Source: Acinetobacter sp. C32I
GTDB taxonomy: Bacteria; Pseudomonadota; Gammaproteobacteria; Pseudomonadales; Moraxellaceae
NCBI RefSeq assembly: GCF_023702715.1
Contig: NZ_CP098480.1
Span: 930,001 to 994,000 of the forward strand
Length of the DNA stretch: 64,000 nt
Direction: 5' to 3'
Below, one piece after another: positions 42,395 through 50,704 of this stretch. The position numbers and the translations under genes were made by a program. Below the pieces are notes generated by a model, which worked only from the letters and a program-made list of their open reading frames with translations, did no database searches and had not been told where the DNA came from. Every line of letters begins with the position of its first letter. Position 1 is the first letter of the stretch.

Positions 42395-43252
42395 TTATTG
42401 ATTTAACAATGCTTCTACCCACAAAATCAGTTCATTCATGTTTCTATTTCGGCGTTTTAACTGCTCTTTATTTGGAATGTAATAGCACAGCTCAGATTGT
42501 ACGGGCTGTGTTGGCAACGTTTGCAGCAATTTCGCATGGATTAAACGATGAACTAATGTGCTTGAACAAAATACCAATCCATCACTGGCAAGCGCCTCTT
42601 GGATACCAAAAATTTCTTGGTCAAAGTGCTGCACAGTTATGCTTTTTCCTTCTAAATTATTTTTCTCAAGCCATGTTGGTAATGGAGATTTTGGTAAATT
42701 CTTATTTTTCCATTCTGTACTCCATAGTGTAATTGCTTGTTCAGTCCAGACACTCATATCTAGTCGTGCTGCCGCAAACCCATTAAATGACTCATATCTA
42801 ATAATATCTGATACAGCAACGGATGAAGCAGCACCATAGCGGATTGGTAGCGCATATAGATGATTTTCCAGACTTTCTCCAGTAGAGATTTCGATAGAGA
42901 TCTCTGGATACTTTTCAATAAATGCCTGCATGGCTGGAATCAAAACCATTGCTGCCAAGGATGACGTTGTGGTGATCTTAATCACTCTGCTGGCGGTACT
43001 CACCTCTTCCAAAGCATCTTCAATGGTCCGAAATCCTTTAGAAATTGCAATCGCTAATTTCTCGCCAGTCTCGGTTAAGCTGATTTTTCTAACCTGCCGA
43101 TAAAACAAGTCTACATTTAAACGGCTTTCCAAATTGCTGACATGATGAGAAATTGCAGTTGGTGTCAAGGACAACTCCTCCGCAGCCAATTTAAAACTGC
43201 CTAGGCGAGCTGCAGATTCAAATGCTTTCAATGCTTGTAAGGAAACCTGCAT
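42395..43252 (-). CDS. LysR-family transcriptional regulator
   Basis: This 285-residue LysR protein has a winged helix at residues 1-60 (ALKAFESAARLGSFKLAAEE, LSLTPTAISHHVSNLESRL), most like GcvA-type members, and an effector domain after it. ATG 43252 gives the typical LysR start. The in-frame ATG at 43300 would add 16 residues and cross the probable operator. It is divergent from azoR and likely regulates it. Confidence 0.88.
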   Translation of the reverse strand: MQVSLQALKAFESAARLGSFKLAAEELSLTPTAISHHVSNLESRLNVDLFYRQVRKISLTETGEKLAIAISKGFRTIEDALEEVSTASRVIKITTTSSLAAMVLIPAMQAFIEKYPEISIEISTGESLENHLYALPIRYGAASSVAVSDIIRYESFNGFAAARLDMSVWTEQAITLWSTEWKNKNLPKSPLPTWLEKNNLEGKSITVQHFDQEIFGIQEALASDGLVFCSSTLVHRLIHAKLLQTLPTQPVQSELCYYIPNKEQLKRRNRNMNELILWVEALLNQ

Positions 43253-43281
43253 TTTCAACACTCCATAAATAAGTTTTATAG

Positions 43282-43300
43282 ATGAATTTAACTCATTCAT
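43282..43300. promoter_or_regulatory. LysR-type dyad in the lysR-azoR gap
   Basis: ATGAAT (43282) and ATTCAT (43295) are separated by 7 bp and include a T-N15-A dyad. The site lies 30 bp before the LysR start and about 80 bp before azoR. It is a plausible recognition site by position. Confidence 0.45.
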
Positions 43301-43379
43301 AGCTGTAATTTACTGATTTGTCCAGCCTGCAACGACCTCTTAAGATGAGTTTATCTTTTAATTCCTCATGTGAGCGATC

Positions 43380-44081
43380 ATGACAACCTTATTACATATT
43401 GATGCCAGTGTTCGAGCAGCTTTCAATCCGAATCCAAGTCATAACTCCATTTCCAAAAATATCGCAAAACGCTTTATTGAGACTTTACAACAGCAACAAG
43501 TGATAGATGAGTATATTTATCGTGATGTAGGCATGAATCCACCCGCTTTTATTAGTCAAGACTGGATTGGTGCGGTGTTTAGCCCTGAAGAAAAAAGAAC
43601 AACCGCGCAAAAGGAAATCTTAACTTTATCTGATCAATTGATTGCCGAAGTTGCAGCAGCCGATCTCATTGTGATTTCATCACCGATGTATAACTATGGT
43701 ATGCCTGCACAACTAAAAGCGTGGTTTGATCAAATCATTCGTATCAATAAAACCTTTGACTTTGATCTTGCGCGTGGCGACTTTCCACTTAGCCCTTTAC
43801 TGTCAGGTAAACGCTTGGTGATTATCACATCAAGTGGAGAATTTGGTTTTGAAGCCGATGGTATTCGCGCCAATCAAAGCCATCTTGTGCCGCATCTGCG
43901 CACTCTCAGCAAATATTTAGGGGTTGAGCATATTGATGAAATTGCATCTGAATATCAGGAATTTGCAGATATTCGACATCAAAAATCTTTAGACAATGCA
44001 TTGAATCAAGCAGAAACACTCGCAACAGAATTAGCACTTTCTCAGCAACGGAACAGCACGTTGCATGTGGAATATGAATAA
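43380..44081 (+). CDS. azoR: FMN-dependent NADH-azoreductase
   Basis: This 233-residue flavodoxin-fold enzyme of the AzoR family reduces quinones, azo compounds and nitro compounds with NADH. It shows the FMN-binding start LLHIDASVRAAF and the segment SPMYNYGMPAQLKAWFDQI. It is divergent from a LysR regulator 127 bp away, consistent with inducible quinone defence. The last 20 residues are longer and more polar than in E. coli AzoR. Confidence 0.92.
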   Translation: MTTLLHIDASVRAAFNPNPSHNSISKNIAKRFIETLQQQQVIDEYIYRDVGMNPPAFISQDWIGAVFSPEEKRTTAQKEILTLSDQLIAEVAAADLIVISSPMYNYGMPAQLKAWFDQIIRINKTFDFDLARGDFPLSPLLSGKRLVIITSSGEFGFEADGIRANQSHLVPHLRTLSKYLGVEHIDEIASEYQEFADIRHQKSLDNALNQAETLATELALSQQRNSTLHVEYE

Positions 44082-44190
44082 TCTTGGCATCTAAAATTAC
44101 CAGAAGATCAATATATTGAGTTTATGGATAGCGTGATTCTTATCGGTCACTTTATCCATTTTCTCTTTAACTTTTTTACAGGTGAAAAAT

Positions 44191-44886
44191 TCATGCTTTA
44201 GCTTCTAAAGCATCAATTATCGCAAATGCGGTAACACGTGCAGAAAATGGATTCTGCCCAGTAATCAAGTTCGCATCACGCACCACATTGGGTAGAAATG
44301 GAATGAATTTTCTTTGATAAAGTGCGCCACGTTGTTTTGCCAGCTCTTCAGCATTATAAGGTACTTTCTTTGCCACACCAGCCAATACCTCTTCACACCA
44401 TGCAAAGCCTGTCAGCTTTTTTCCTTGAATTAAATATTGTCCATTTGATAACTGAACATTGAGCAATCCACAATAACCATGGCAGACACTGGCAACAATG
44501 CCACCATGTTCATAAATATTTTTGCTGATGTTCTGCAATTCAGCATTGTCTAGGAAGTCCCACATCACCCCATGCCCACCGGTGTAATAGATTGCATCAT
44601 AATCTTGCCAGTTAATCTCAGAGGGCTTTTTGGTGGTTTCCAAGAGCTGCATAAAAACGGGATCATTTTTACGTTTAAGTACAGAAGCATCGGCAACAAA
44701 ACGTTCTAATGATTTAGGTTCGATCGGCGAATGCCCAACGTTTGGGCTGACAATGTCTTGAAGATAATGTTGCTTTTCAAATTCATCATAGGCATGCGTC
44801 AGTTCCCCTAACCATAATCCAGTTGGACGATCGATACCCTCATATTTAGAGATGTTGGTTACCACATGGAGAATACGTTTTGACAT
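44191..44886 (-). CDS. Cytosolic DJ-1/PfpI-superfamily (Hsp31-like) protein
   Basis: This 231-residue class I glutamine-amidotransferase-like protein of the DJ-1/PfpI superfamily has the nucleophile elbow SVCHGYCGL with its cysteine and the YYTGGHGVMWDF segment. Relatives detoxify methylglyoxal, repair glycated molecules or act as chaperones. There is no signal peptide. It is driven by the MerR-type promoter at 44933-44963, which it shares with the divergent merR gene. AGAGGTG precedes the ATG. Confidence 0.88.
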   Translation of the reverse strand: MSKRILHVVTNISKYEGIDRPTGLWLGELTHAYDEFEKQHYLQDIVSPNVGHSPIEPKSLERFVADASVLKRKNDPVFMQLLETTKKPSEINWQDYDAIYYTGGHGVMWDFLDNAELQNISKNIYEHGGIVASVCHGYCGLLNVQLSNGQYLIQGKKLTGFAWCEEVLAGVAKKVPYNAEELAKQRGALYQRKFIPFLPNVVRDANLITGQNPFSARVTAFAIIDALEAKA

Positions 44887-44932
44887 TTTTCACCTCTACT
44901 TTTTGATTTATTTTTAATCTTGCTTTTGCATC

Positions 44933-44963
44933 ACTATAAGCTTAAAGTTTGCTTTAATGTTAA
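44933..44963 (-). promoter_or_regulatory. MerR-type promoter, site 1 (towards the DJ-1/PfpI gene)
   Basis: On the minus strand, -35 TTAACA (44963-44958) and -10 TATAGT (44938-44933) are separated by 19 bp filled by TTAAAGCAAACTTTAA. The long spacer with a central dyad is the hallmark of MerR-activated promoters. It lies in the merR/DJ-1 gap, so merR itself is probably also controlled. Confidence 0.8.
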
Positions 44964-44976
44964 GAGAAAATCAGTA

Positions 44977-45390
44977 ATGAATATCAGTGAATTATCTAAA
45001 CAAAGTGGTTTAAGCACCCCAACGATTCGTTATTATGAGCAAATCAAGCTGTTACCGAAGGCTAAACGCAAATCAAATGGCTATCGGGAATATAGTGAAA
45101 ATGATCTCAAACAGCTATTCCTGATCCAACAAGCACAGCAAGTCGGCTTTTCTCTGACAGAAATTAAAGCGTTCTTACCATCGAATGTCTCTTCATGGAA
45201 TCATGACATTCTGATTGGCTTGCTCGAAAGCAAGATCAAGGATATTGAAGAACTAGAGCAAAAACTGGCAGTGAGTAAGCAAAATCTGCAAATGATGATT
45301 GTGGCGATCAATAGCAAACCAGATGAAATCACCTGCGAAGAAAATGCACAGCGTTTGCTCAATTTGTACTATACCAACGAGAAAGCTTAA
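44977..45390 (+). CDS. MerR-family regulator of a five-promoter stress regulon
   Basis: This 137-residue MerR activator has an N-terminal winged helix (ISELSKQSGLSTPTIRYYEQIKLLP) and a long dimerisation coiled coil (about 78-112). Its short C-terminus holds the only cysteine, Cys120. It resembles the AdhR/NmlR/YraB group that answers aldehydes and other electrophiles and controls DJ-1/PfpI genes. The usual Cys near residue 52-54 of NmlR is absent, so sensing must differ. Five matching promoters within 5 kb define its likely targets. ATG 44977 was chosen because the longer frame crosses the operator. Confidence 0.87.
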   Translation: MNISELSKQSGLSTPTIRYYEQIKLLPKAKRKSNGYREYSENDLKQLFLIQQAQQVGFSLTEIKAFLPSNVSSWNHDILIGLLESKIKDIEELEQKLAVSKQNLQMMIVAINSKPDEITCEENAQRLLNLYYTNEKA

Positions 45391-45456
45391 TACGTCAATT
45401 ATCAGTTTTTAAGCTGCAATCACAAAGACAACTCATCAAGAAATACGTAAAAAAAC

Positions 45457-45487
45457 TTGACCTTAAACCTCACTTTAAACATAGCAT
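45457..45487 (+). promoter_or_regulatory. MerR-type promoter, site 2 (exported DJ-1/PfpI gene)
   Basis: -35 TTGACC (45457-45462), a 19-bp spacer holding TTAAACCTCACTTTAA, and -10 TAGCAT (45482-45487). It lies 30 bp before ATG 45518. The dyad is less perfect than sites 3 and 5. Confidence 0.75.
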
Positions 45488-45517
45488 CAATCTCAGGTAT
45501 CAAATGAGGAAGCTGTC

Positions 45518-46324
45518 ATGTTTAAAGTTTGGAACTTTGCAAAGTGGTTGATTGGCATTTTTATGCTCATATTCATCAGTAATATGACCTATGCAACCGA
45601 AGCTGCTCAACAACATATACAAGCTAAGCCAAAAGGCAAAATTTTGGTGGTGATGACCAACCACTCAGTTTACCCAACTCGATCAGATAGGACAGGATTG
45701 TGGCTGACTGAACTCACCCATTTTTATGATGTCGCACAAGCGGCTGGCTATGACATGGATTTTGTCAGTCCACAAGGTGGTGCTGTACCGCTAGATGAAC
45801 GTAGTCTTAAGCCGATTTATATTGATCAATCAGCAAAAAAACACTTGGCTGATCCTCAATTCATGCAACGCTTAAGCAATACGCTAACGCCTAATGCCAT
45901 TGATCCTTCCCGCTATAAAGCGATTTATTACACAGGTGGACATGGCACCATGTGGGATTTTCCCAACAACCAAGGCCTCAAGCAAATCAGCGAAAAGATT
46001 TATCAGCAAGGCGGCGTGGTATCGGCAGTATGTCATGGTGTAGGTGGGTTATTGCCGCTTCAAACCCCAACGGGTCAACCCCTCATTGCAGGCCGTACGG
46101 TTACAGGCTTTGCCAATATTGAAGAGACTTTATCAGGAATTAAGTCCCAAGTTCCGTTCTCGTTGCAAGATGGATTAGTACAACGAGGAGCAACATATAA
46201 ACGAGCTTTATTTCCATTTACTTCTTTTGTGATCGCTGATGATCGGATTATTACGGGGCAAAATCCACAATCCAGTAAAGAAATTGCAGAGGCAGTCGTT
46301 AAGCGCTTAAATAGTTTGAATTAG
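45518..46324 (+). CDS. Exported DJ-1/PfpI-superfamily (Hsp31-like) protein
   Basis: This 268-residue paralogue of the protein at 44191-44886 has an added signal peptide (LIGIFMLIFISNMTYA). The mature part retains VVMTNHSVYPT, IYYTGGHGTMWDFP and the nucleophile elbow AVCHGVGGL. An exported version suggests repair or detoxification in the periplasm parallel to the cytosolic enzyme. It is the only gene behind promoter site 2 and is followed by a terminator. Confidence 0.87.
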   Translation: MFKVWNFAKWLIGIFMLIFISNMTYATEAAQQHIQAKPKGKILVVMTNHSVYPTRSDRTGLWLTELTHFYDVAQAAGYDMDFVSPQGGAVPLDERSLKPIYIDQSAKKHLADPQFMQRLSNTLTPNAIDPSRYKAIYYTGGHGTMWDFPNNQGLKQISEKIYQQGGVVSAVCHGVGGLLPLQTPTGQPLIAGRTVTGFANIEETLSGIKSQVPFSLQDGLVQRGATYKRALFPFTSFVIADDRIITGQNPQSSKEIAEAVVKRLNSLN

Positions 46325-46332
46325 ACTTTATT

Positions 46333-46365
46333 AAAAAAACCAGATTTGATTATCTGGTTTTTTTA
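46333..46365 (+). terminator. Terminator after exported DJ-1/PfpI gene
   Basis: AAAAAAACCAGAT pairs with ATCTGGTTTTTTT over a 6-nt loop. The T-run is long. It starts 9 bp after the stop codon. Confidence 0.9.
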
Positions 46366-46501
46366 ACATCTACATGAGCTTAGCTTTATCTTGTTGCGCT
46401 TGAAATTAGCCTTCCTAAATTTTCCCAAAAAAAGTCCCCTTATATTTCAGGATGGGGCTCAGAAATAACGCCCTTATACTTCACGGAAAATTAGGTAACT
46501 G

Positions 46502-46723
46502 CTATGATTTTCTTAAATTCATCACGACTATACTTATTACGGCTCCTATAAATGACAATCCAAGCCACAGGTTAAACAGGAAATTAGCCTTATGGGGTTC
46601 TCCATCTGCCCCAGCTGGGGTTAGGAAGATGTGATTGCTAAATAGAATTACGCCTCCCCAGTAGAGAACAGAAATAAACACACTCAGAAGAAGGGTTATT
46701 CGTAACTTTTTTAGCTTGGTCAT
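46502..46723 (-). CDS. Small hypothetical membrane protein (73 aa)
   Basis: This 73-residue protein has two hydrophobic helices (about 8-28 and 48-68) joined by a polar loop containing GADGEPHKANF. GAGG lies 9 bp before the ATG, which supports translation. Family unknown. It stands alone, and the following stretch 46724-46984 contains no further gene or clear dyad that I can see. Confidence 0.55.
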   Translation of the reverse strand: MTKLKKLRITLLLSVFISVLYWGGVILFSNHIFLTPAGADGEPHKANFLFNLWLGLSFIGAVISIVVMNLRKS

Positions 46724-46984
46724 CTATTTAACCTCATAAAACCAAATGCGCTTGGACTTGCTGAAATCACTCCAGATTCCATTTAAAACTATACCCCACT
46801 GAATGCGAAAATAGCTCCCCGTACCCGTAATCCGAGTCTTATTTCATAGGTTCATATGCTTCATTCCCGTTCTTGCGTTGGATTGATCTAAATAGAGAAT
46901 AAAAAAGTAAATTTATAAGTAAAGCGGATTTTTTATGATCAAAAACTACTTTTTACTTTCCAATATTTTTAATTGCTTACCCAT

Positions 46985-47019
46985 AAAAAAGCCAATTACA
47001 GATTGTTCTGCAATTGGCT
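46985..47019 (-). terminator. Terminator after Old Yellow Enzyme gene
   Basis: On the minus strand, AGCCAATT pairs with AATTGGCT, with an inner CAGA/TCTG stem, and is followed by TTTTTT. It lies 45 bp after the stop of the oxidoreductase gene. Confidence 0.8.
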
Positions 47020-47063
47020 GTTGTTCAATCTATTAGCTAAGTATTGGCAAGTTGTTGCTCAGC

Positions 47064-48302
47064 TTAAGATGAAAGTGAATATGTACGCATTCGATTTTTA
47101 TATTGGCGCGTACGACATGTCATCGCTGATTGTTGCAAAATCAACGCCCAAAGCGGAGAAACTTTTGGATTGGTTGATTTACCAAGACTGAGTTTACGTA
47201 ACTGGAATTTCACTGTGGCCATATTGGCGAGTGACGCTAAGGTTTTATTTTCCCATGTAATTGCTTTCAACTCTGGTGCCGTATTTTGCCCTTGTTTCCA
47301 CTCATTTGGGAGATTTGGATCGATTGCCAAAGCTGTAGCAATTCCAACCATATCAACACCACTTTCAATGACCTGTTCAGCCACTTGTTTGCGACGGATT
47401 CCTCCCGTCACCATCACAGGCATCTTGGCCACTTTACCAATTTCTTGAGCAAACTCTAAGAAGTAAGCTTCTCGCGCCAAGGTACGTCCATCGCGTGCCT
47501 GACCTTGCATTGCCGGTGCTTCATAGCTACCGCCAGATAACTCAACCAGATCAACAGCCAGTTCGTTGAGCATCATAACCACTTGCTGTGCATCTTCAGC
47601 ACTAAAACCACCGCGTTGGAAGTCAGCCGAGTTCAGCTTTACCGCCACTGTAAATCTGTCTGAAACCACAGCACGCACCGCTTTAACAATCTCAATCAAA
47701 ATACGTGCACGATTTTCCAAAGAACCACCCCATTGATCTTGACGCTTATTACTGAGTGGCGAAAGAAACTGACTGAGTAAATAACCATGTGCCGCATGGA
47801 TTTCAACACCAGTAAAGCCTGCTTTTTCTCCTAAACGTGCAGTGTTGGCAAAACGTTGAATGACTTCATTAATCATGTCTTGGTTCATTTCAATCGGGGT
47901 ATTAAAACGATCTGACATTTTGCCTAAATCTAAGGCAACCGCAGAAGGCGCCCAAGTCTCTTGACCTAAATTGGATTGCATTTGACGGCCAGGATGATTG
48001 ATTTGCAACCACACTTGTGCACCCTTCGAACGACCGATTTGCGCCCAGCGTTTGAATGTATCCAAATATTTTTCATCTTCCAGAACGACACCACTGGGTC
48101 CTGTCATAGCACGACGATCCACCATGACATTACCTGTGATAATCAAACCTACACCTCCATCCGCCCAAGCTTGGTATAAACGCATCAGCTCTTCAGATGG
48201 TGCATGGTTTAAATCCGCCATATTTTCCTCCATTGCAGCTTTTGCAATGCGATTGGGGATATGTGAACCATTTGGGAAAACTAATTGTTCAAATACTTTC
48301 AT
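47064..48302 (-). CDS. Old Yellow Enzyme-family NADH:flavin oxidoreductase
   Basis: This 412-residue FMN TIM-barrel ene-reductase has RIAKAAMEENMAD, the active-site pair in GVEIHAAHGYLLSQFLSP (His and neighbouring residues) and NKRQDQWGGSLENR, with the FMN phosphate site in VTGGIRRK. Such enzymes reduce activated C=C bonds and nitro groups and are typical members of electrophile-stress regulons. It is transcribed alone from MerR-type promoter site 3. The C-terminal tail after about residue 375 is basic and less conserved. Confidence 0.9.
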   Translation of the reverse strand: MKVFEQLVFPNGSHIPNRIAKAAMEENMADLNHAPSEELMRLYQAWADGGVGLIITGNVMVDRRAMTGPSGVVLEDEKYLDTFKRWAQIGRSKGAQVWLQINHPGRQMQSNLGQETWAPSAVALDLGKMSDRFNTPIEMNQDMINEVIQRFANTARLGEKAGFTGVEIHAAHGYLLSQFLSPLSNKRQDQWGGSLENRARILIEIVKAVRAVVSDRFTVAVKLNSADFQRGGFSAEDAQQVVMMLNELAVDLVELSGGSYEAPAMQGQARDGRTLAREAYFLEFAQEIGKVAKMPVMVTGGIRRKQVAEQVIESGVDMVGIATALAIDPNLPNEWKQGQNTAPELKAITWENKTLASLANMATVKFQLRKLSLGKSTNPKVSPLWALILQQSAMTCRTRQYKNRMRTYSLSS

Positions 48303-48329
48303 TTTGATTACCTCATTGAGTATGGGTTT

Positions 48330-48360
48330 ACTCTAAGATTAAAGTAAACTTTAATGTCAA
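48330..48360 (-). promoter_or_regulatory. MerR-type promoter, site 3 (Old Yellow Enzyme)
   Basis: On the minus strand, -35 TTGACA (48360-48355), a 19-bp spacer with TTAAAGTTTACTTTAA, and -10 TAGAGT (48335-48330). It lies 28 bp before the gene start, with a perfect 7-2-7 dyad. Confidence 0.82.
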
Positions 48361-48457
48361 TAGGTTTGATCAAACTTTATTAATTTTTTCTAATCATCAA
48401 AATAAAATCATAAATTTAACAAGTAATACCAATACCAAAAAAAATCTTTAAAATAAA

Positions 48458-48481
48458 AATAGAGGCAACTATGCCTCTATT
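48458..48481 (-). terminator. Terminator after chloroperoxidase-like hydrolase
   Basis: AATAGAGGCA pairs with TGCCTCTATT over a 4-nt loop, followed on the minus strand by a T-rich run. It closes the leftward hydrolase gene, 33 bp after its stop. Confidence 0.8.
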
Positions 48482-48514
48482 CTTGAATGGTATTTTTGAT
48501 GAAATCAATACAGC

Positions 48515-49345
48515 TTATGAGCGAATAAATGCCAATAGGTCTGGATTAATGACATCGGCATTCACGGTTAACATGCCATGAGAAAAACCTTTATAGGTTT
48601 TTAAAGTCCCGTTTTGTACTAATTTGGCCGATAGTGCCCCAGAATTTTCATACGGTACCACCTGATCATCGTCACCATGCATTACCAGTACAGGGACTGA
48701 AATTTTTTTCAGGTCTTCCGTAAAATCAGTCTGGGAAAAGGCCACAATGCCATCATAATGTGCTTTTGCCCCACCCATCATGCCCTGACGCCACCAATTC
48801 CAGATCACAGGTTCAGATGGATTTGCATCTGGACGGTTAAAACCGTAGAAAGGCTCCGCTGGTAAATCATAGTAAAATTGCGAGCGGTTTTTAAATAACT
48901 GATTTTGCAAGTCATCAAAGACTTCTTTCGGCAGACCATCAGGATTATTGGCTGTTTTGACCATAATAGGTGGTACCGCACTCACCAAAACGGCCTTGGC
49001 AACATTCGCTTCGCCATGACGTGCAATATAGTGAGCCACCTCACCACCGCCTGTTGAATGGCCGATATGAATCGCGTTTTTAATCCCAAGATGCTGTACA
49101 ACAGCTGCAACATCATCTGCATAATGGTCCATATCGTGCCCATCCCAGACTTGACTGGAACGACCATGCCCGCGACGGTCATGTGCTACAACACGGAAAC
49201 CCTCATTTAGAAAGAATAATAGTTGGACATCCCAATCATCTGAGCTGAGTGGCCAACCATGATGAAAAAATAAGACCTGTGCATCGCGAGGTCCCCAATC
49301 TTTATAAAAAATATCTACACCATCTTTTGTCGTAACGAATGCCAT
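48515..49345 (-). CDS. Alpha/beta hydrolase, non-heme chloroperoxidase/arylesterase type
   Basis: This 276-residue alpha/beta hydrolase has HHGWPLSSDDW (oxyanion region), HDRRGHGRS, the nucleophile elbow GHSTGGGE (Ser), HGDDDQVVP (acid) and GFSHGM (His). Members act as esterases or lactonases and can form peracids. AGGAGA lies just before ATG 49345. The in-frame start at 49384 is less likely. It is the target of MerR-type promoter site 4. Confidence 0.9.
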   Translation of the reverse strand: MAFVTTKDGVDIFYKDWGPRDAQVLFFHHGWPLSSDDWDVQLLFFLNEGFRVVAHDRRGHGRSSQVWDGHDMDHYADDVAAVVQHLGIKNAIHIGHSTGGGEVAHYIARHGEANVAKAVLVSAVPPIMVKTANNPDGLPKEVFDDLQNQLFKNRSQFYYDLPAEPFYGFNRPDANPSEPVIWNWWRQGMMGGAKAHYDGIVAFSQTDFTEDLKKISVPVLVMHGDDDQVVPYENSGALSAKLVQNGTLKTYKGFSHGMLTVNADVINPDLLAFIRS

Positions 49346-49452
49346 CTTTGTTTCTCCTGTGTAAGATTTACACTGTCGATTCATGATCTATGTTCTAATT
49401 AATTCACTTATAACTACATTTTTTAAGCACCATCCGTGTGGATAGCGCTTCT

Positions 49453-49483
49453 ATACTAAGGTTAAAGTTCGCATTAAGGTCAA
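49453..49483 (-). promoter_or_regulatory. MerR-type promoter, site 4 (chloroperoxidase-like hydrolase)
   Basis: On the minus strand, -35 TTGACC (49483-49478), a 19-bp spacer containing TTAATGCGAACTTTAA, and -10 TAGTAT (49458-49453). The arms have one mismatch. The transcript would have a leader of about 100 nt. Confidence 0.75.
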
Positions 49484-49666
49484 TGCTTTTAGTCCTATTC
49501 TGATAATAAAAATGTAATTTAATGATTAAAAATAACTAGATGATCAACAGGCTTACTCGTTGAGATCAATGATTTTTTTCACAAAGTCAAATGTTTTCAG
49601 CACTTGTTTTCTTTACATTGTTCAAACGAATCAACTTTGTATTTATCAAATATCAAATTTTGCCGC

Positions 49667-49697
49667 TTGACATTAAAGTTCACTTTAATCTTATAGT
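49667..49697 (+). promoter_or_regulatory. MerR-type promoter, site 5 (decarboxylase-like operon)
   Basis: -35 TTGACA (49667-49672), a 19-bp spacer with the perfect 7-2-7 dyad TTAAAGTTCACTTTAA, and -10 TATAGT (49692-49697). It is the best-conserved of the five sites. Between sites 4 and 5 the divergent gap (49385-49771) shows nothing else notable. Confidence 0.85.
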
Positions 49698-49771
49698 GAA
49701 CTCAAATGTAAGAAATGTTCTTGTCGTTGGCAAGCATTTTGAATGACTTGGTCAATCAAAGGTTTACGAAT

Positions 49772-50668
49772 ATGCAAAGCAATAAACAGTTTACTGAAGT
49801 TGAGTTTGGGCAACAAAAAGTCAATGTTCCCAAAGGTGGATATTATGACCGGTTTAGAATGAATCCCGATTTAGATCAAGTTGCACAAGATCCTGCCGCT
49901 GGCAATATTGATCTCTTTCGCAAAACGCCTAAACAATGGGTTGAATCGAGAGTTGGTCCTGTTTGGGCACCCAATTTTTATTATCGTAGTGGCAATGTAC
50001 AAGTGCTGATGTTAGCACCACTTAAACAGCTCAAGAAAAAATTACCCGCGCCTTTAGAGCCTTTACAGGCCTTTCCCGGCTATGGGCTGGTCGCCCTTAC
50101 CTTCTTTACATACTCTGTTTGTGATAATGATCCATATAATGAAGTCTCTGTCGCAATTGTGGTGCGTAAGCCTAATGTACATGGTTCTCATGCTTTAGAG
50201 CTCATCAACTCGATTCGTCAACGCCATTTTTACGCACATGTTTTAGCGCTACCTGTAGATACAGAAATTGCGCGGATCCGTGGTGTTTATGGTTACCAAC
50301 TTCCTAAATGGCTCACTGAAATTAAGGTCGATATCAGCTCCAAAGATGTGAATGCGAGCCTAACGGATACATCTGGCAAAATCGATTTAAGCCTGATTGC
50401 CCCAACACCCAATTTACATTCAGTAAAATCTGAATCACATATGAGTCAAGCGACGATGTTACATCTGGTGGATGGCAAATGGCAGCAAACCTTGGTTCAA
50501 TCTAATGTCTTATCTTTTGGACAAAAACTTCTGCCTAGAAAAGTCAAATTAGTCCGTCATGGTGGTCCTTTAAGTCAATTATTAGATGAACTTGGTGCGT
50601 CGAAGATTCTTCGTTTAGACGTGGTTCAAGACGCACAAGTTATTCTCCATTTGCCCAAAGCACTTTAA
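49772..50668 (+). CDS. Acetoacetate decarboxylase-like protein
   Basis: This 298-residue protein resembles the acetoacetate decarboxylase fold (VPKGGYYDRFRMNPD; VALTFFTYSVCDNDPYNEVSVAIVVR; VYGYQLPKWLTEI). Members decarboxylate beta-keto acids or perform related Schiff-base chemistry. I cannot point with confidence to the catalytic lysine, so activity is uncertain. AAAGG lies 9 bp before ATG 49772. It is the first gene behind MerR-type promoter site 5, 36 bp before a saccharopine-dehydrogenase-like gene. Confidence 0.72.
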   Translation: MQSNKQFTEVEFGQQKVNVPKGGYYDRFRMNPDLDQVAQDPAAGNIDLFRKTPKQWVESRVGPVWAPNFYYRSGNVQVLMLAPLKQLKKKLPAPLEPLQAFPGYGLVALTFFTYSVCDNDPYNEVSVAIVVRKPNVHGSHALELINSIRQRHFYAHVLALPVDTEIARIRGVYGYQLPKWLTEIKVDISSKDVNASLTDTSGKIDLSLIAPTPNLHSVKSESHMSQATMLHLVDGKWQQTLVQSNVLSFGQKLLPRKVKLVRHGGPLSQLLDELGASKILRLDVVQDAQVILHLPKAL

Positions 50669-50704
50669 TATTCAACTCATCAAATCGTTAAGGAAAAACA
50701 AGTA

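Noticed and set aside
46973..47191. Plus-strand ORF of 72 codons near the Old Yellow Enzyme end
   Set aside because: It runs through a terminator hairpin and overlaps the enzyme's 3' end antisense.
49385..49771. Possible insertion-sequence remnant in the AT-rich gap with repeated TTAAAG motifs
   Set aside because: The repeats resolve into two complete MerR-type promoters facing opposite ways. No transposase fragment or terminal inverted repeats are present.
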